NCBI GenBank assembly: GCA_032164245.1
Contig: JAVMKO010000009.1
Coordinates: 80,671,212 to 80,735,211 of the forward strand
DNA length: 64,000 nt
Direction: 5' to 3'
DNA from: Sternotherus odoratus
Lineage: Eukaryota > Chordata > Testudines > Kinosternidae
Under the pieces are notes generated by a model. That model had not been told where the DNA came from. It saw only the letters and a list, made by a program, of their open reading frames with translations, and ran no database searches. The position numbers and the translations under genes are program-made. Of this stretch, positions 18,301-30,600 are shown one piece after another (position 1 is the first letter of the stretch; every line of letters starts with the position of its first letter).

Positions 18301-21198
18301 CAACAAGTCAAGAGATTTCTTTCCACTGTTAGATCTCATGCTGCAATGAACTCTGCATGGGTGGACCTGCATTTATTTTAATGAGGATTGACAACATCTG
18401 CCCCTGAGAGCTCTTTGCAGGATCCAGGGCCATATTATTAACACCAAGTGTGTTCATGACTTTGATTAGTGATATTGCCCTAATTACCTAATTAACCCCT
18501 TCAGTTCTCTCTGGGTGCATGATGCATCCAGCAAAGTGTGCGCTCATACGACAGTGAAACTCTGGACATTAATTATACGTCCTCTTGTTCTACTGAAATC
18601 TGTAACACATAATGGGCCATCATGGCCTATCAGTAGGCATTCTTGGCTTGGACCAGTGCTTATTGGAGTCAGTGGGAGTCTTTCTGTTGACTTCGATGGA
18701 CGTGGGTCAGACCCATGTGTGGCACTCTGGGGGAGTATTAACAACAGCAGACCACTTGCTTTGAGCCAGTACTGTACTTTGGTTTAAATGGTGAGCTCTC
18801 GCGAGCTTACATGAGCGTGTTTGCTAACGTTAGCGAGGATACTGTAAATAATTCCATTTCAAATCTCACTTACAGTTTTGCAAATATAATGATGCAGTTT
18901 GCACTAGTATGCACTTTAATGACTCCAGTCACAAGCCTTGTCATTTATGCAAGCAGAATTATTTATGCAGGGTCCATTAAAGTCCATGTTGAATTTTTGC
19001 CTTTGAAACTGAAAGCAGACTCCTCTTTTTACAAGTGGATATTCTCATCAGCTTCATACAGTAGATCTTTTGTTACTATGTAACTAACATTCAAGCCTCA
19101 CAGCAAAAAAGAAATGCAGAGAAGATACTATCAAACTGTAGCCAATAATTTGAAGTAAGTCAAATTATGTGGCTCTTGCTTGGACAAGATTTCTACTGAA
19201 GCTAGTGGGAATTTGCTTCTAGTGAAGACCACAGTTTTGAGGCATTGTTGCATTATTACAGGAACCAATGTAATCTTCGAACATTCTTTAACATTATCAT
19301 TCTTCGTTACTTTATAGATGCTGCCCTGTGTAACACAAGAAAGTTTAGTTCCCCCTGAATTAAAGGTGAACTAGGAGCATCCTATTTTTGATGCTCCTTT
19401 GGAGACTTTTGAACTCGGTGTTACAGAGAAACAGCACAATAGTTGGAATTACCCTGTACTGTTCATCACATTCACAGAATTTCACAACTTCATCTGCACG
19501 GACCGGGACTGCAGTTTGTCACGGTCATAAAGGAAGACATTCTCTGCTATTTCATTTCCCCCCCCTATGGAAAGCATAGTATTTTATTTTTGCCTGCTGT
19601 TTTTTCCACGCTATCCATTGTTTCATCAGAGAATAAATCAACAGTGTCCTGACACCTCATTTAGATGCCTGAAATTGACTCTTCAGGTTGAGAGCTTTAC
19701 CTATTTATTTGTTGCGGTTGATTGCAAAGGGAAGAGTTCAGCTTTAGTAAACCAAAAAAGCCACATTTTCTAGTTAGTTCATTTTATGGAATGGGTTTAG
19801 ATATATTGCAGCTATGTGAATGTAATGTACAGTAAGATCATCTTTTGGCTGGGTCATATGATGATGATGCAATAATGCTGAAGAACTTCCTTTTGCACTG
19901 AATAGCTGATTCAAAGCCCATTGTTGTCAATAGAAAGACTCCTGTTGATTTCAATGGGCTGGGGATCCGGCCCACTGACAGACAACTCAGGGTTGTCAAG
20001 AATCACTTAGTGTTCCAGGGGTAACAGCTATATCTAGCAAGCGTTGAAGTTTACATATAATGTATTGTCCTTTTGGAACATGTGCCATAACTGTAAGTTA
20101 AACGTCCACATTTGCACTACAGATGTTCTTCTTATAAGACTGTACTTGTCAGCATCTTTATTGATAACTTACCTTGTGAATTTTTGGGGAAAAAATACTA
20201 AAATGTTTCATAATTTATTTTGTTTGTCTAGTTTTCTTTTTGTAATACATATGTACGGGTGGTTTGACTTTTAAACAGGACTGTATAAAGACAATTCTGA
20301 TTGCATTGAAAACAGGGTTAGTGGTGTGCATGCAATATTGAATTTACACACTGTCTCATTGGATTGAAATGTTTTATACTGTGGATTAATGAGGGACCCT
20401 TCTGATGTGAATTTGATTTGTGACCCATGAATTCTGAGTTATAGTGTAACGTTGTTATATAAAACATCATTTTTATTTTCCAGTGACCATTTTTGTACAA
20501 AGGAGTTGCTGAGCTACTGTATGACTGTCACTGGAAACATTTCATAGCATGATAGTACACAGAACGTATGCTATTTGGCACTTCTCTAACATAACATGAC
20601 TCATCCATCCTCAAAAATATGAAACTTATACAGTAGACCAGCTGCATTTGAATTAAGGATCTTTGCAAATACTAGAGATCCCAATATTGTCCAATTACTG
20701 GCATTCTTAATGAACAGATTTTAAATTATCCAAATACATTTCTATCTATTTTAAATAGGATCACAATGCACTTGTTAAGAGTAAAAATAAGATTCTGTTC
20801 AATTACTATTGGGGCTACTTATAGTAGTAACAATTCTTGCGGTAAAAAGTACACATTTTTGAGGTACAAGTATAAATAGCAATGTCTCGATCATAGCATA
20901 CATTGCATATTAAAATGGTTTTAATTTTCTCTGTTTCTATATCTTGAATCTAAGCTTTGACTAATTTATGAGATTGATTAATTCTGCAAATCTGACTGTC
21001 CAGTCTTAGACTTTTCACCTTTGGAACTTTGCACAAGAAATGTTATGTTACCTTAAGTATATGGTTTAATGAGGGTATTCATATAGATGGTACTATATAG
21101 CAGAGGGTTTCCTCTGTCTGCAAATTTAAATGAACTATATTGTATATGTACTTGTAAAAATGTGTTAAATCTATATTTAAAAAATGTAAACATTGTTA

Positions 21199-21204
21199 AA
21201 TAAA
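21199..21204 (+). terminator. Candidate poly(A) signal AATAAA
   Basis: AATAAA after a long AT-rich, UTR-like run and followed about 30-60 nt later by T-rich tagttctgtc and tgtacttttactt. The best + strand poly(A) signal downstream of MCF2. Which transcript it ends is not known. Confidence 0.4.
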
Positions 21205-21220
21205 TTCATATGAGAACACT

Positions 21221-24200
21221 TAGTTCTGTCTAATCAGTTCTGTACTTTTACTTTACAAAAATAGTTTTCATTTTGTTGACTGTATTTCCTTTCTTCATAG
21301 CAGCCATAAATACATGTTTTGACATCAAATAATATTGATATTTATAAATTAACAGATTTGTTTAGTGGTGGATAAACCTGGTGATAAGAGGGACAGAGGT
21401 CTCAGTGACTAGTACTATAGCCTGAAAAACTACGTATAAATCCTTTGTTCTTCGTCTTGAAATCTTTAGTGAGCATTGATCTGTATCACACTACCATACA
21501 ATTTGGCACGTCTGAAATTTAGCCCAGAGGGTCCCGGGACCGGAATAGTAAAGGTACTGCAGTTCAGAGTGGAAATAGTTTGGGAAGAGTTATTTGGGGA
21601 CGTGTGCATAGCCCTTGCCTGCAGTATGGATACCCCTAATTCAGGAAAACACTGGAGCATGTACTTGATTCCTATTGACTTCAATGGAATTAAGCGCATG
21701 CTTAAAGTTAAGCACATGGTTAGTGCTTCCCTGAGTTGGGGCCCATATCTTGGCCTCATGAGTGCCTATTAATAACTCATTTGCAGATTACACCACCAAT
21801 GTTTGTGGCATTTGATAGCTCCAGCAGGCAAAAATTATAGTGACTGGTGCTTTTCAGAAATGAGGCTAAAATGAGCTCAATTTAGATAAATACAGCAGCT
21901 GCATTTAGAGAATGGCTGGAGGCAATATTTTACTTTCTGCCATCGTATGGAGCTCTGGTTACCCCATATGAAGTATTCATTGGTTTCATCCACTTCAACA
22001 CCGTTGTGTCATGCTCCCTTTTGAACACTGCTGAAGGAGGGAGAGGAGAAGCCAGCCAGCAAGTTATTCAGCATCCCCTGAATGCTCCATGCCCTTTGAT
22101 CCATGCAATGCCAGGATTGCCCTGGGGTTTCTGTATTGGGGGAGTAACACATGATGCTTTCCCAAGGCTCTTCACTATATAGCCTACAGTAGAGACCTTG
22201 TGAAATGTGCATGAGCCATAAGCTTCCAAATGATACAGTGAACATAAAGAAGTCTTATTGGCCATGTGTCCCCTCCCCCGCTAATATTCTGCCTTTGTGA
22301 GGGAAGGAAGCCGGGATGGCGGAGGGTCGGGCAAATCGAGGAGTATTCCTGGTGCAATCATTTGCTGTCATGCTTTGGCCAACGCCCAAAGTGGAGCTGT
22401 GTGACAAAGCTTGTATGTCATCAGCGCATGCTGATCACCATCCCATAGGAGTGACAGCACGGCCTATGGAATTTTATAGAAATCACTGTTTTTCAGTGGA
22501 AACAAGGAGACAGGAGTTAGTGATTATCTTATTTAAACGTTCCCTCAACTACATTTATTTCACTTCCCTGGAATTTGGGAAATACAAGTGCATAGATAAA
22601 CAAATACACAATTAACCAAGTTAATCAGATTTGAAATTTGCTACACCTCTGTAGAGGTCTCGGGGCTCTATTTAGCTCTGTTTAGTTTAGCTTCATCAGT
22701 TCCTAAAGCAAATATCTCTCTGCCGCCTATGGAAGGGGACACTGTGGATGGATTATGAGGCCTTCTACGGGACCCAGGAAAGCTACGGACATGTCCACTG
22801 TCCAGGGAGAAGAGAGCTGTGAAGGGACCCCGTGGAGCTGAGGTGAGCAGGCCAGGAAGGTGGCCAGTTGATATACAAATAACATGGGGGTTGGTGGGTC
22901 CTGTAGCCCAAAGCAACACAAAGGTAGGAGCAGCAGGTTGCACCCACCAATGTACCACCACCATGGAATGTCTTTGCTACTGTTATGACATAAGCCTTGT
23001 CCTCTCTGAGAGTGGAGTAGAGCCCTTTTGCTGAATCAAGTATTAGTTTATATAGCTAAACTACCAAGAAAAGGATGCAAACCCTTTGGATGCATTCATC
23101 CCACATCTCAACTCAGTGTGTTCTTGGATGGTTTTGCTATAATGAAATGTGCTGCCACGCCAAAAATGTCAGCCCCAATGCTAGAATTGTATTTAGTTCC
23201 TGTAACCATAAGCAACTAAGGCTTCCACCAAAAATGGAATCCCATACTTCGAATGTGTATTACTTTATTAGACAAGTGCTTGCTCAACACAAGGCTTTGT
23301 TTTATTCTAACAGACAGTGACTCTGCGGCATTTGTCTGTTTTTGTCCAGTTAAGTAGCTAAGGATATTCTGATAGCAATGAGGAGGTGAATCTGGTGGGT
23401 ACAAAAATGGGTGAAAGTTGGGAAATTGTTACCCAAATTTTCACTTTCTCTTCTTATGGCTGAGCCTACGATGCTTCAGAATTTCAGAGTTAAAGGGACA
23501 ATAATTTCAGTCCTCTTAGGTATTCCGTCATCAGGTTTATTTATTAATGATTTTAGTGTTAGAATTAACCAGTGATGCCCAAAGCACAATAATGTCTTAA
23601 TAGCATAAATGACTTGAGTCAGGGGAAGGTCAAAGGGATATGACACAAGATAAAGGTGTTTATGTTGCAGGAATAGATTGAATATATTTTGCAAGAGCCT
23701 GATTTATTTAAGTGCCAAAGCTATCATTAATTTTAATAGGAACAGCAACAGATCATATAGACCTAATCCGCTGCCCATTGGAATAACTAGAGGACTCCTA
23801 CTAGTGGACAGTAGATCAGGCAGTAAAGCCCAAATCCTCGGAGGTACCTAACTCCCATTGTTTTCATTGTTTTCAATAGGAGTTAGGTGCCTAAATACCC
23901 TGGAGAGCCTGGCTCTTAGTAAATTAAAATGTTTTTAGGGCTAAAATCCCATTGAATACAAAGTACAGGTTATTTGCTTTCCCATTGGAATGACATCTAT
24001 TCTCCAATACTTACCCATAAGTGATAGAACAAGGAGGACCATATAAGCTTTAAAAATATCAGGCGGAGTCTTCAGATGGTATAAATGTGCATGATTCCAT
24101 TGAAGTCAATGGAGTGAAATCAATTTACACTAGCAGAGGATCTGGTCACTAGTTCTAATTAACTCTGAATAATACAATGAATGTTCAGTTATGGCGATAG

Positions 24201-24570
24201 ATGCCAAAAAATTCTCTCCTCATAACCTCGAATCAAGTCTTGTCAGAAATCAGTATCACAAATCCTACGGCTACTTTCACGGCAGTTTAATAGGTCTGTG
24301 CTTTGAGGTTATTTTACATCATGAGAACTTCCAGATCCTTCAGATTGTTGGCAGAGAGGTAATGCGATAGTCTTTCAATCCCTGCAAAAGCTCACCGTTC
24401 TGTATCCTTTGACTCAAATCCTGTCCTCGGCTACAAACACGTGACAGTGACAGGGCAGGCTAATGAATGAGGGTAGAATTTGGCCGTTTACCATGAATGC
24501 ATTTTTTCCCCTTTTAACCACATGGACGCTGAACACTCAGTGTAAATATTTATCTTCAAAGAGGAAAAAT
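21221..24570. other. Intergenic interval between MCF2 and F9
   Basis: No gene recognised. It contains scattered copies of the GAAGTCAATGG hairpin family (21.66, 23.86, 24.10 kb). The F9 3' UTR, read leftwards from 24687, probably occupies part of it. Confidence 0.5.
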
Positions 24571-24576
24571 GGTTTG

Positions 24577-24582
24577 TTTATT
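24577..24582 (-). terminator. Candidate F9 poly(A) signal
   Basis: AATAAA on the - strand about 105 nt after the F9 stop codon. Other - strand AATAAA motifs lie near 23.54 kb, so a longer 3' UTR as in human F9 is possible. Confidence 0.35.
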
Positions 24583-24687
24583 AAAATACAACATTTTAAG
24601 AAAAAACAAATTTGGGGTTGTTGTTTGTTTAACATACTCCGTCTCCTAACCAGGCAATCCACAGAAAAGCAATCGAAAGGTTTAGCC

Positions 24688-25241
24688 CTATGTTGATTGA
24701 CCACTCGTTCTATCGCTTATCCACTTGGTGTACTTGGATACTCTGGTGTAGACACCATATTTGCCCTTCAGGGCACACTCTTCCCCCCAGCTGGTTATTC
24801 CAGTTAGAAACCAGGTACCTTCTATTTCTGACGTGTGAGGGCCCCCGCTGTCCCCTTCACATGTATCCTTAGCCTCGGAGTGGTAACCCGCACAGAACAT
24901 ATTGCTCAAGATCGAAAACGTGCTGCTTTTCATGCACGTTGCACGGTCCACGAATGGGACTTTCAGAACCTGCAGGACTGTGGCCACCCGTCCCCGGAAG
25001 AGCTGGCTCCCCCAGCCACTCACAGTGCCCGTTCCGTACTTGAGGAGGTTGTTGGTGAAGTCCCTGCTGGCGATGCAGATGGGGGTGACGTAGCTGTTGA
25101 GCTCCAGTGGGGTGTCAAGCTCCAGCAGTGCAATGTCATTCTCGTGCTTGTTTTGGCTGGCGTTATAGGTGTGATGACGAAGGATTTTCACCACTTTGCG
25201 ATATTGCTCGGTATCCTCCTGGACTTCTGTGTTGTGTTCAC
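24688..25241 (-). CDS. F9: F9 exon 8: protease segment with catalytic Asp and Ser, stop
   Basis: 554 nt, ending TAG. Starts (G)[20 protein letters not shown] and holds NDIALLELD (catalytic Asp), ADVT-type core [38 protein letters not shown] (S1 Asp and catalytic Ser), [18 protein letters not shown], end SGQST. The 99-loop reads QNKHEND, with His where human FIX has Tyr99. The acceptor is catttatttcaccag. Confidence 0.97.
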
Positions 25242-27623
25242 CTGGTGAAATAAATGTGGTGCTTTTTACCATTACAAACACTTTGTGGATGACTATAGAC
25301 ACTCTCGGGGTTAGTAACTACATACGACTGAGACTTTTAGTGTCCGTAAGACTCAGATAGGACCCAAAATGTCATAAGTTCAAATCCCACACTGGGAATT
25401 GACTCAAACCCAGCGCTGACAGTGCGCCGCACTACAAGGACATATCAGGTGTGTGTCTGTTGGATGAGACATGATTCCCTCTGCCTGCTCCTGTTTAATC
25501 TCTCTGTTGCTATGCATTTGTGCCAATGCGGCCTGTTAACAGCTCGGACTAAGGCCCTGATCTCGCAAAGGGAGACATGGGCAAAAACTTGCCGACTGCA
25601 GAACTGAGGCCAAAGGGTGAGAATCTCCACATCTAGGGTCTGATCCTGCTTCCTTTTGAAATTGACTTCACTGGAAGCAGGATCAGTGTCTGCCTTACAA
25701 AAGTAGGAAACCAAACCCTAGTGATAGCTCATAAGTAGTTTCCTTATACTATGTGATAGGAACCAGTGCTTCAGGAGCAGGTTCTGAGTTCTGCCCCTTA
25801 TGGTGCAAATGTAACCCAGTGATGAGTGTGTGCTATGGGCCGATCCAGGGAGGAGATGAATTGGTACAGTCCCCAATCAAGAGCCTTGGCTCTTTACTTC
25901 AAGCTGCAGCAGCTCATACTTTTAGCTCTGGCGGTGCCTGATGCAATGACCACCCTCTTGAGGTGACAGACCAGGGGCTGCAATGAGCTGCTATGGTCTG
26001 AGATCATGCTCTGTAGCTGAGGGCTCTAACAACACGTATCCTTTGTGGGATCAGCATGGAGGGGAACCTGCAACACACCCACCCCCAAGCGGGCTCCACA
26101 TACATCACGTTTAGCTGACCACGTTGTATGATGTATCAGCTCAGAGACGGTGGCCGCCCAGCTAAAGATCCAATAGTACTGTGTTTAAAAAACCCAAACC
26201 AATCAGGGCTAACCCTGGCCTTGTAGCCCAAATGTTCCCTTGGAAAATAGGGGCAGTGATCAAAGTTTTGTGGTGCTTGGGATAACAGATGTTTGGCCAT
26301 TCTTTACAGAGTTCTATGGGGGAGCATTGTCCTCGGATATTGCAAAGTCTCCAGAACAAAAAATATTATATTTTAGAACAGACCCCTTATTAGCAAACAA
26401 TACTCCAGAACAGCAGCAAGCAGCAAACAGTCTGTATTTTTGCCGTGACCCCACAGAGTTAGATGCAGGTAGTTGTTGCCACCAATAGGAATATTAGGCC
26501 CTACAAAGCAAGGAGTTACAAAGTCCCTGTTCCATAGCCAACCTTTCCCAGCTCCTGCAGATCCCCCTTCCCCAGCTTCCTACACTTCCCTCTGCTGAGG
26601 ATAAAAATCAGCTGCAAGCAGTTTGCTGTTTAGGGCTCCTGCAGCTGATCTGTTGGCAGGCTATTGCCGTCCCTAAAAGAGTTTTCTAGACAAAGAGGGG
26701 GGATTTGTCAAGACTTCCCGTGTTTTGAGTCTGCCCAGCGTTAAGATTTGTCTGGCTGCAGTCAGAGAAGTTCTGTCCCACCCAAAGGGATGTTCTACCT
26801 GCCCAGGCAGCTTGCTAACTAGCTCTGCCAGGAAACCAGCAGCAGAATCACTCCCTACTGGGACCAACATCCTAAATCTGCAGGTAACTAGGGTGGGATG
26901 GAGGGGAATCCTGAGACCTGAGCAAGAGCTTCTCACAAACAACCAACTTCTTTTTTTGTGGCTCAACATGGATCGGGCACGTTTAGCCTCTGCCTCAATC
27001 TTCCTAGGAGCTTTGCTTCAATCTCCAGAATCTGAGCTGTTTTGTCAGTTGTCTTTGCAATGCTTCTGTCTATTGAATGTACGGAGAGAGCCAGAAGTCA
27101 TACCAGCCGTTAGCGATCTGCGTTCAGATTCATGTTATTGGTTGACTTGGGCTACTATGGCCACGTTGCTCACTGCACACTGCTCCTGTGTGTGTGGTTT
27201 CAGTGCATTAGGCTATGGGCTGTAAAATGAGGGAGCAGAGCTTTCTTTTCAGATGACGTTACGAAACTGCAAAAATATATTTGGTGGTATCACTCCACTG
27301 AAGTCAGTTGACTTTAACGGAGCTAAGCCAATTTATACTAGCTAAGGCCCTGGCCCTACATTTTTTTTGTAGTCCGTGGACACCTTAAAGCCCGTTGCAT
27401 TACAACTCTAGCTGTACCATGGCACAGTTGTCTGGCCTGGGGAGAGAGATCCATGTTCTAATACAGTTTATGTGTACAGCTGGAAGTGGGATAACATCCC
27501 TCTGAAGCTGTAACACAGCTCTTGTTCTCTACCTGCCAAAAACCTTGTTGTCCCATCAAAGTAACAAACAAACCCTGCTGGAACATGAGTGCCAGTCACT
27601 GGTCTAGTGGCATAACTAAAAGT

Positions 27624-27686
<63 letters not shown>

Positions 27687-30600
27687 GGGGATCTTAGGGG
27701 AAGATTTGCTATGCTAAACATGTTTATAAACTGGATAGCGCCAATTTTATTTTGCATGCCTAACTGAATATCCATGAATGCATTCAGAGCTCCTTTTGCT
27801 TACCGGCCACGACAGTAATCGGGGCACCAGGCACAATGCAGTGTGCTGCTGTTACGATCCATTTTTCATTGACAATAGACCCCCCGCAGAATCCTACGCC
27901 ATTACTGTTCTGCAAATGAACCTACGGAAACAGAAATCCAAGCCTGGGGTACCACACAAACCAGTAAGGAAGAGAAATCAAACATCAGAGGTGTATTAAG
28001 GGAGCGGACAAGGGGTGAGAACAGCCACTGCGAAGTGGTACATGCAAAATCAACACTGTGAAAGAACCACCCACTTTCCCTCAGGCTAGAAGGCAATTTC
28101 TGATGAGTTCCTGAGCATCCTTCCGCCCCTCTTGAGGTATTCCTGTCCAGTCCTGCTGGTCTGACCACATTCCCAGGACAACCTTACCAATGGCTAAATA
28201 CCCTCTCCCATCCCTCCTCTGGCTAGGTCATGACCAGGGGAAACCAGTCTAACAGAACATGAAGTTCAACTCGTTATTCCAGACAGACTCTTGAACAGGT
28301 TATATTGGCCACCAGTGAGAATAGTGACAATGGACCAAATTCTCTGCTCTATTATGGTAGCTGGGTGCTGCTCCAATGGTAGCCAAGGGATACAGGCCTA
28401 CCTGTTTTACATGCCAAAACTTAATTTCAAATTATCTATGCAAATGTTTAGGTACAATTAATTTGGAAGAGGGATTTCCCAACCCTGTTGTTCCTTAAAT
28501 ACCACGTGATTGCTACCAGATATCAGCATCCTCCTGTAAATGTGCCTGCTGCCTCTTTAGCCCGGAGGAGGAGAATTTTAAGCATGAGAGATCAATACTC
28601 ATAACTCAGAGAAACAAGCCTGCATACTACAAGAGGTTAGCGCCAAACAGGATCTGTTCTACAAATAAAGATCAATACATGGTATCTCGCAGGTCTCTGT
28701 CGTTAAAGCACAGTATCTATTTGTTCAGATGAAAGATAAATATCCCTGTTCATTCTAACCATGTTTTGTTTGGCAAGAGATAGGTCCAAGAATGTCAGTT
28801 GTAGACTTGAAGGTACCTGGCCACCGGAGGGCAGCTAGAGATTTAAAATTACATCACTACACTAGCTTCTTAAATATCAGGCTGCAAAAGTCTGAACATA
28901 ATTTTAAAAAAGTATTTGCTACTGATTTGAGATGTGGCCCAAACTAAGCTCCAGATCCAACTGTCCCCAAGATCTGAGACAGTTTAGAGGAAGGTCTGAA
29001 TTCTGCGTCTTGGGCCCATGTCCATTAGCAATGTCTTAGATTCGAAGTGAGATTAAAGGCCTTCTCTAACATTCATCAGGCTGTTTGCGCCAATCCATCA
29101 CGGAACTTGCAGCACCATCAATTCTTGCCCAGAAGTGGTATAGTGGTGCATGTTGTTAGTAATTCTGGGCTCCCTTTTTCCTGTGTCCTTGCTCATCTCA
29201 AGTAGACCGGCCTGGGTGTGGGGTTTTCTGCCCAAAGTTATCCATTGCAGCCACTAGAGGCCTCTCCTTCAGCTGCCATGCGGGTCTCCTTTCTTGTGCT
29301 CTCTGGCCATCTTCCCGCACGGAGTTATTCGCTCATTCTATAGAAACCATCCCTCAACAAGAACTGCACAGAAATGTGTGGGGGTGGTGAAGAGAAGAAA
29401 ATATGGACCAGAGAAAGCTTCTGAAGGGTGGGAAGAGGGAGGAAAGAGACAGAGGGAGAAAAATAGGTGGATCGAGAAGGCAACTCCATACTTGAGAAGA
29501 ATGCCCCACAGAGTGAATGGAAAGGAGACACAGAAGGGGGGAGATAGCTGGCAAAGAACCCAAATGGAGTGCCAGGCCACTCGGAAACACATTGCAGGAG
29601 ATAGCAGACCTGACCATTGCCAACTCTTCCAGAGTAGCAGGTCTACTAGCTACTTCCCCATATGATGGTGATAAAAACTGGGAACGGGGAGGCACCCATG
29701 TTTAGGTGGCAGGAGAGTCGCATGGCTTGGTAAAGGCCTCTCTATATTTGGATAAGCATTGGAATTGGAAGGGGTTTTTCCAGTCCTGTGTGGTTCCCCT
29801 GTCACTCTTTCTGAATATGTATCCTACCATGGTGTCTCCTGTGTATGATTTTATGGCATTGAGATGAATCATTGTGTAGTGGTGTATCTCCACGGTGCAA
29901 CATATGGGGCTGGAGGATGCAGGGCTGGTTGTCAGAGCAAGACTGCAGGCTTTGTCATTGATGGGTCTGTTTTTTTTCCCTTGGTGCACCTAAATGTTGA
30001 TTTTAGATGTTGAATTTGTGGCCCTGACATCTGTCAATTTTGGATTCCAGTGAAGAACCTCGTGTCAACTTGTTTGTGACCCTCTATGTTCACATAAACA
30101 CAACTGTTTTGCTGTCATCCTTAACATGTAAGGCAAACTTCTGCCTGCTGCTAACCTAACTTAAACCCCCTTCGCTTCTTGGCTTCTTCAGCAAAGCTGT
30201 CTCTGCCTCTTCCTGAGCTCTCTTTTTCACTACCCGGCTTCCTAGAAACACCTTCTTAAGAATGTCATTCTTCCTCTCTTTGAGACAGGATTAAAATACC
30301 TCCATTTGATCTGCCTGAGTGAAGATTCTAAATCCCATTTTGTGCTGCATCTATTCATTGGTCCTGCAATCCCCGTTACTGACTGTGCTGGCTGGGGCTC
30401 AAGGTATCAAAAGATTTTACCTCATAGTGATTTTATTATTTCACTGTTTAACTCTCTCAGCCATCACTGGATACATCAACCTCATCAAAGCCCAGAATAA
30501 CTGCGTTAGACTTTGAAAAAGGTTCCATTTAGTAACAATTTCTTCTGCACCTCTCTGCCGTGGTTCCTTGTTTTTACAACTATTTGCACAGCAGTTGGTG

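Larger units (their letters stand above)
11497..21220 (+). other. Downstream of MCF2: possible long 3' UTR or intergenic sequence
   Basis: No gene recognised. No canonical AATAAA occurs within about 1.8 kb of the MCF2 stop. The stretch 18.8-21.2 kb is AT-rich, repeat-poor and UTR-like. It ends in a strong AATAAA at 21199-21204 with T-rich sequence downstream. MITEs at 12.9, 14.8 and 15.1 kb interrupt the interval. Confidence 0.35.

Noticed and set aside
24835..25248. 137-codon + strand frame opposite F9 exon 8
   Set aside because: Antisense shadow of the F9 protease exon.
27522..27767. Cys-Val repeat open frame
   Set aside because: Translation of the GT microsatellite.
27804..27909. Alternative F9 exon 7 start after the inner cag
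   Set aside because: It would drop VHLQ and break the PWQV-x-L sequence; the outer acceptor with a pyrimidine tract fits the human exon size.
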